A DNA stretch of 55,720 bases, from positions 1 through 55,720 of the forward strand of contig DBTU01000053.1 of NCBI GenBank assembly GCA_002307215.1, read 5' to 3'. Below are positions 51,779 through 55,720 of the stretch, in pieces. Position 1 is the stretch's first letter. Every line of letters begins with the position of its first letter. Under the pieces are notes generated by a model. It saw only the letters and a program-made list of their open reading frames with translations, did no database searches and was not told the origin of the DNA. This DNA comes from Lachnoclostridium sp. UBA1308. Its GTDB lineage: Bacteria; Bacillota; Clostridia; Lachnospirales; Lachnospiraceae. Both the position numbers and the translations under genes were made by a program.

Positions 51779-52107
51779 ATACTCCCTCATTTCACTTTTA
51801 TAATTTTGTACCTTAGATTTAGCCTTGGCTTCACAGCTCAAATTTGAAAGGTTTATTTGTTAATTTATATCATTACTTACATTATAATACATTTCAAATA
51901 GATATAACAGTATTTTAATAAGATGTATCGCAAACTATTACTTATGTTATGCTAATCTTTTTTGCCATATTGTACCATCTTATCCCTTATATAGACATTC
52001 ATATCAATTTTTTACGCGATACATTATTTTCATGTTTTAATATGCCTACAAATATGATATACTATTGGTCAGTGCAATTTTTTAATCGCCAGATGGAGGA
52101 AACTTAA
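51779..52107. other. Gap upstream of rpoD
   Basis: AT-rich, no gene. A possible rpoD promoter: TATACT at 52058-52063, but the -35 (TTTTAA type) is weak. dnaG, which often precedes rpoD in Firmicutes, is not here, so rpoD has its own transcription start. Confidence 0.5.
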
Positions 52108-53229
52108 ATGAATGATCAATCCAGTCATGACATATTGGAGGACAAGTTCCGTGAGTTAATTGCTTTTGCCAACAAACAAAAGGGTGTCATTGAAGCTGAA
52201 AAGGTAAATACCCTAATCAGTGAATTAAGTTTAGATAATAACCAAATTGATAAAATATATGAGAGGTTGGAAGCCTATAATATTGTTGTTCTCAGCTCCG
52301 GGGACGAGGAAGATCCCAACGAGGAAATTTTGTTGGAGCTAGAAGAAGATGTTGAGGATGCCCCCTCTGAGATTGATACAATAAATTATTCTTCCTATAC
52401 CTCGGATGACCCGGTTCATTTATATCTGAAGGAAATAGGCAATTATCCACTGCTTACAATGGCTAACGAGGTTGAGCTTGCCAAAAGGATTTTGGATGGG
52501 GATGACACTGCAAAGCAAATGTTAGCGGAATCTAATCTTAGGCTCGTGGTCAGTATTGCAAAGAGATATGTTGGAAGAGGACTGTCCTTTCTTGATTTGA
52601 TTCAAGAAGGTAACCTTGGTTTGATAAAAGCTGTTGAGAAATTTGACTATACAAAAGGATATAAATTCAGCACCTATGCTACCTGGTGGATTCGTCAAGC
52701 AATCACAAGATCTATTGCTGATCAATCCAGAACCATACGAATTCCGGTACATATGTCTGAAGTTATCAATAAGACCTATCGCGTTTCCAGAAATTTGCTA
52801 CAGGAATTGGGCCGGGAGCCTTCCGAACAGGAGCTTGCCGATGCCATGAATCTACCGATTGAAAAAGTCAGAGAGATCCTTAAAGTTTCTGCTGATCCCA
52901 TTTCACTTGATACCCCTATCGGCGAAGAGGATGACAGTCATCTTGGTGACTTTATTCGTGATGATACTGTTATGGGTCCGGAGGATGCTGCTTCTTATTC
53001 CATTCTTCGTGATCAGATTACAAGACTTCTTGATACACTGACTGACCGTGAGCAAAAGGTACTGGTACTGCGATTTGGATTAAAAGATGGGCGTAGCCGT
53101 ACCCTTGAAGAAGTTGGTAAGGAATTCAATGTTACGCGCGAACGTATTCGTCAGATCGAGGCGAAAGCCTTAAGAAAATTAAGACATCCCAGCCGTGCAA
53201 AAATGCTAAAGGGCTATGAACTTATCTAG
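52108..53229 (+). CDS. rpoD: RNA polymerase primary sigma factor (SigA/RpoD)
   Basis: 373 residues: acidic region 1 (EEDPNEEILLELEEDVEDAPSE), 1.2 DPVHLYLKEIGNYPLL, regions 2.3-2.4 GYKFSTYATWWIRQAITRSIADQ, region 3 EKVREILKVSADPISLDTPIGEE and 4.2 RTLEEVGKEFNVTRERIRQIEAKALRKL. It recognises the TTGACA-17-TATAAT promoters listed here. GGAGG is 10 bases before the ATG. plsC follows 36 bases later on the same strand. Confidence 0.98.
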   Translation: MNDQSSHDILEDKFRELIAFANKQKGVIEAEKVNTLISELSLDNNQIDKIYERLEAYNIVVLSSGDEEDPNEEILLELEEDVEDAPSEIDTINYSSYTSDDPVHLYLKEIGNYPLLTMANEVELAKRILDGDDTAKQMLAESNLRLVVSIAKRYVGRGLSFLDLIQEGNLGLIKAVEKFDYTKGYKFSTYATWWIRQAITRSIADQSRTIRIPVHMSEVINKTYRVSRNLLQELGREPSEQELADAMNLPIEKVREILKVSADPISLDTPIGEEDDSHLGDFIRDDTVMGPEDAASYSILRDQITRLLDTLTDREQKVLVLRFGLKDGRSRTLEEVGKEFNVTRERIRQIEAKALRKLRHPSRAKMLKGYELI

Positions 53230-53265
53230 AAATATTGAGTATAATACGGAGGAAAGGAGCATTAC

Positions 53266-53982
53266 ATGAAAAGAATTGTGTTAATGGCATTACGAAGCAT
53301 TTTCTTTCTTCCCTATTATTTGCTACGTATCTATCAACTAGGCAATACTCAAAAATATGACAGGGAAACACGCTATGCTTTTCTTCACAGGGTGACACCG
53401 ATTGTTAACAAGCGTGGACGGGTTAAGATCCTATGTTATGGTGTAGATAAACTACCGAAGGAATCAGGCTATATCATATTTCCCAATCATCAAGGCTTAT
53501 TCGATGCTCTTGCCTTCCTGGAAACTCATGAGAGACCTTTTGTAACTGTTATGAAAAAGGAAGTAACCTCTAACTTCTTCCTTAAGCGAATCATCCTAAT
53601 GCTCCAAGCAGAAGTGATTGACCGTGAAGACATTCGCCAATCCATGCATGTAATCATGAACATGACCCGTCGCGTAAAAGAAGGTGAGAATTTCATCGTC
53701 TTTGCAGAAGGAACCCGTTCCAGAAAAGGTAATGAAATCGGAGATTTTAAAGGTGGTACCTTTAAAAGTGCCATGAATGCAAGATGTCCCATAGTACCTG
53801 CCGCACTGATTGATTCTTATAAATCCTTTGATACCAATTCCATCCGAAAGCTAACTGTTCAGCTTCATTATCTGGAGCCTTTGTATTACGAAGATTATAA
53901 GGACATGAAATCCACTGAAATTGCAGAGTTGGTTGCCTTAAGAATACAAAATACAATTAAAGAATTTGATAAAAAGAACTAG
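53266..53982 (+). CDS. plsC: 1-acyl-sn-glycerol-3-phosphate acyltransferase
   Basis: 238-residue lysophosphatidate acyltransferase of membrane lipid synthesis. Catalytic NHQGLFD (HX4D, His75-Asp80) and EGTRSR (148-153) are present, with one N-terminal hydrophobic segment. AAAGGAG is 8 bases before the ATG. It is downstream of rpoD in the same unit, ended by the terminator at 54030. Confidence 0.93.
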   Translation: MKRIVLMALRSIFFLPYYLLRIYQLGNTQKYDRETRYAFLHRVTPIVNKRGRVKILCYGVDKLPKESGYIIFPNHQGLFDALAFLETHERPFVTVMKKEVTSNFFLKRIILMLQAEVIDREDIRQSMHVIMNMTRRVKEGENFIVFAEGTRSRKGNEIGDFKGGTFKSAMNARCPIVPAALIDSYKSFDTNSIRKLTVQLHYLEPLYYEDYKDMKSTEIAELVALRIQNTIKEFDKKN

Positions 53983-54029
53983 ATAAAATCAGATAGCGAA
54001 ATTAATATAAATGTTCAATAGAATTATTA

Positions 54030-54110
54030 GAGACTGATTACCGTATCGGATAGATTTTTCATATCTGTCAAATCCATTCGATATGGGGAAAATATCAGTC
54101 TCCTATTTTT
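54030..54110 (+). terminator. Terminator of the rpoD-plsC unit
   Basis: GAGACTGAT (54030-54038) pairs with ATCAGTCTC (54094-54102), inside which ATCGGATAGAT and ATATCTGT form another arm, then CTATTTTT. Confidence 0.85.
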
Positions 54111-54233
54111 GTATGCTTGTTACATGTTTTGTATTTATTTATCTTTTTTTGCATTATGCTTACTTTTTATGTATATATAATTACTTTATTTGTATATAAA
54201 TGTTATTTTATTCCTAATTGATACCAAAACAGT

Positions 54234-54262
54234 TGATTTTCCATATGTTATCAGTTATAATA
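54234..54262 (+). promoter_or_regulatory. Promoter of the SH3-SleB gene
   Basis: TTGATT (54234-54239), 17 bases, TATAAT (54257-54262), about 38 bases before the start codon. Confidence 0.8.
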
Positions 54263-54300
54263 TCATGTGCAATGCAATTTAACTGTCCGGAAGGTGAAGA

Positions 54301-55617
54301 ATGAAAAAATACAAATTATCCTTAGTCTCCATGATAGTATTTATGTCCGTATTTAGTCTGACTGTAATTTTTAATACGCCCTTCTCTTATACCGTAACCA
54401 AAGGTGAACAGAACAAGGCGGGGGAAACTGTAGCAACTGCTTCAGGTAGCATAGCCGAAGTAACTGAAGAACCGGTAATACATTCCTTTTCATATGATAT
54501 TGATATAAGCTCCTATGATGATTCACAATATTCGGATGAAGATTATGAATCATCCGATATGGATGCCGAGGCTGACGATAATGAACCGGAAGCTGACGAT
54601 GCTATCACTGCAAATGATGCAACACCTACTACTGTGCCTGAGGCCACTCTTACTCCTGTACCCGAAGTAACGCCAACCTCTGAGCCCAAAGAGGAATCAA
54701 AGTATGCTAATATAGGAATTTCGATTGCAAAAGATTATGTAAATATAAGAGAAAAGGCTTCTACTGACAGCAAGGTCGTAGGTAAGCTGTATAAGAATTC
54801 CGCTTGTGAAATTAAAGACAGCTCGGATGGATGGTACCATATAGAATCCGGCAGTGTAACGGGTTATGCCAATTCCGACTATATCAAGACAGGTATTCCT
54901 GACGATGAATTACTCAGCAAGTATGGTACGCTAAGTATTTCGGTGGCTTGTGACGGACTAAACGTACGGGATGAGAAATCCAAAGATGCTAAGAAGCTTA
55001 CGGTTATCTATACCAATGAAATCTATCCTGTCGTTAAGGATGAAGGTGAGTGGATTAAAATCAAGATTCCGGATGAAGGAATTGCCGGTGGCTATGTAAT
55101 GAGCGAGTATACCAATCTCATTGTTGAGTTCAAGGAAGCCGTGTCAAAGGAAGAAGAAGCGCTTCTTAAGGCAATGGCGGCTGAAGAAGCAGCAAAGAAG
55201 GAAACGCAGATTAAGAAGAGAGAAAGTGTTGACTACGATTATGACGAATTACAATTATTAGCCTGTCTGATACATGCAGAAGCCGGATCACAAACCTATG
55301 AAACCAAATTAGCTGTAGCTAATGTAGTCTTGAATCGAATTAGGTCCTCAGGCTTTCCCAATAACATGATCGATGTAATCTATCAGTACGGTCAATTTAC
55401 AGTTGCCGCAAGCGGCTCTCTTCAAAAACAGTTGGATCGTTATGATCACTATTCCTCGAAGGCAGAGCAAATTACAATTAAGGCCGCAAAGGATGCACTG
55501 GCCGGATCCAATAACATTGGTTCACGCATACATTTTTACACTTATTCCGTTGCTATCAGAAAAGGCTACGATAACAAACCAAAAGCTGTAAAGATGGGCG
55601 GACTGCTCTTCTGGTAA
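54301..55617 (+). CDS. Secreted SH3-SleB-type cell-wall hydrolase
   Basis: 438 residues. A signal anchor (about 7-25), an acidic Thr/Pro linker (about 40-135), two SH3 domains (YVNIREKASTDSKVVGKLY; LNVRDEKSKDAKKLTV), a helical arm (VEFKEAVSKEEEALLKAMAAEEAAKK), and a C-terminal hydrolase_2/SleB domain (LACLIHAEAGSQTYETKLAVANVVLNRI) that cuts glycan strands by lytic transglycosylation; the Glu of IHAEA is the candidate catalyst. It shares its N-terminal two thirds with the NlpC/P60 protein at 22484. GGAAGGTG precedes the ATG. A family 1 repeat follows 18 bases after the stop. Confidence 0.93.
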   Translation: MKKYKLSLVSMIVFMSVFSLTVIFNTPFSYTVTKGEQNKAGETVATASGSIAEVTEEPVIHSFSYDIDISSYDDSQYSDEDYESSDMDAEADDNEPEADDAITANDATPTTVPEATLTPVPEVTPTSEPKEESKYANIGISIAKDYVNIREKASTDSKVVGKLYKNSACEIKDSSDGWYHIESGSVTGYANSDYIKTGIPDDELLSKYGTLSISVACDGLNVRDEKSKDAKKLTVIYTNEIYPVVKDEGEWIKIKIPDEGIAGGYVMSEYTNLIVEFKEAVSKEEEALLKAMAAEEAAKKETQIKKRESVDYDYDELQLLACLIHAEAGSQTYETKLAVANVVLNRIRSSGFPNNMIDVIYQYGQFTVAASGSLQKQLDRYDHYSSKAEQITIKAAKDALAGSNNIGSRIHFYTYSVAIRKGYDNKPKAVKMGGLLFW

Positions 55618-55635
55618 AATAATAATTAAAAATAT

Positions 55636-55720
55636 GTTACAGTTCAGCCTAGCAAGGATAGTGACAAGACTAGGAAAGAAATGTTTCCATACAGGAGCCG
55701 CTTTCGCTAAGTTGCATTAC
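55636..55720 (+). repeat. Family 1 element, copy cut by the window edge
   Basis: Starts GTTACAGTTCAGCC, runs through ATGTTTCC and GGAGCCGCTTTCGC to TTGCATTAC. It matches the minus strand of the 1364-1533 copy over its whole length and the 7878-7912 copy over the first 34 bases. The rest lies beyond the window. It begins 18 bases past the SleB-type gene stop. Confidence 0.75.

Larger units (their letters stand above)
53983..54300. other. Gap between plsC and the SH3-SleB gene
   Basis: Contains the plsC terminator (54030-54110) and the promoter of the next gene (54234-54262). The middle (54110-54230) is AT-rich with no gene or repeat that I can see. Confidence 0.6.

Overview
The window looks like a chromosomal core segment of a low-to-moderate GC, motile, anaerobic Firmicute. 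The Lachnospiraceae (the Clostridium phytofermentans / Anaerocolumna side) fit best. Reasons are the clostridial gene orders (hpf-secA-prfB, mbl-flhO-flhP, tsaE-tsaB-rimI), strong GGAGG ribosome binding sites, consensus sigma-A promoters, a T-box and an FMN riboswitch, the low-GC codon choice and several short lachnospiral hypothetical proteins. This is a judgement from gene content, not from a database match. No prophage, insertion sequence with a transposase, CRISPR array or defence island is visible.

Layout. 1-600: a consensus promoter reading off the left edge, probably an rRNA operon leader, and two serine tRNAs. 574-6740: ispD, tsaD, a small exported hypothetical, ribonuclease Z, an RNA-like structured gap, a Zn-ribbon protein, rimI, tsaB and tsaE; this holds the t6A tRNA-modification set. 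6850-9731: FMN-riboswitch-controlled ribU, an AEC-type carrier and a YdcF protein. 9886-15580: tex, a phosphoglycerate-mutase-like protein beside homoserine dehydrogenase (probable alternative homoserine kinase) and an ACT regulator. 15936-21070: cheW, prfB with its programmed frameshift, secA and hpf. 21190-25568: a DnaA-box cluster, a PilZ protein, an SH3-NlpC/P60 cell-wall hydrolase, trxB and a methyltransferase. 25760-32871: acyl-ACP thioesterase, a CvfB-like S1 protein, yvyF/comFC, a sugar nucleotidyltransferase, a polysaccharide deacetylase and recD2. 33025-36324: flagellar rod genes behind mbl. 37418-42430: the str operon (rpsL, rpsG, fusA, tuf) with a perfect consensus promoter and a second promoter for tuf. 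42606-49548: fchA, a seven-repeat Asp-box propeller protein, flavin reductase, WYL and MerR regulators, an anti-sigma-like membrane protein and an MFS carrier. 49566-51410: a tryptophan T-box and a stand-alone trpB2. 51620-55617: a small membrane protein, the housekeeping sigma factor, plsC and an SH3-SleB hydrolase.

The unexplained content is mostly between genes. Three dispersed palindromic families recur: family 1 at 1364, 7878 and 55636, always just 3' of a gene; family 2 at 4198 and 35183, with compensatory stem changes; family 3 at 8919, 36563 and 41038, a multi-hairpin unit. Two very long nested hairpins follow hpf and tuf. A 150-base structured segment lies upstream of rnz. The most striking signal is in the trpB leader: after the T-box terminator come 33-bp tandem repeats whose arms can pair in two registers. 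One leaves the trpB ribosome binding site free and the other buries it in a 13-bp perfect helix. I regard this as the best candidate for undescribed regulation in the window.
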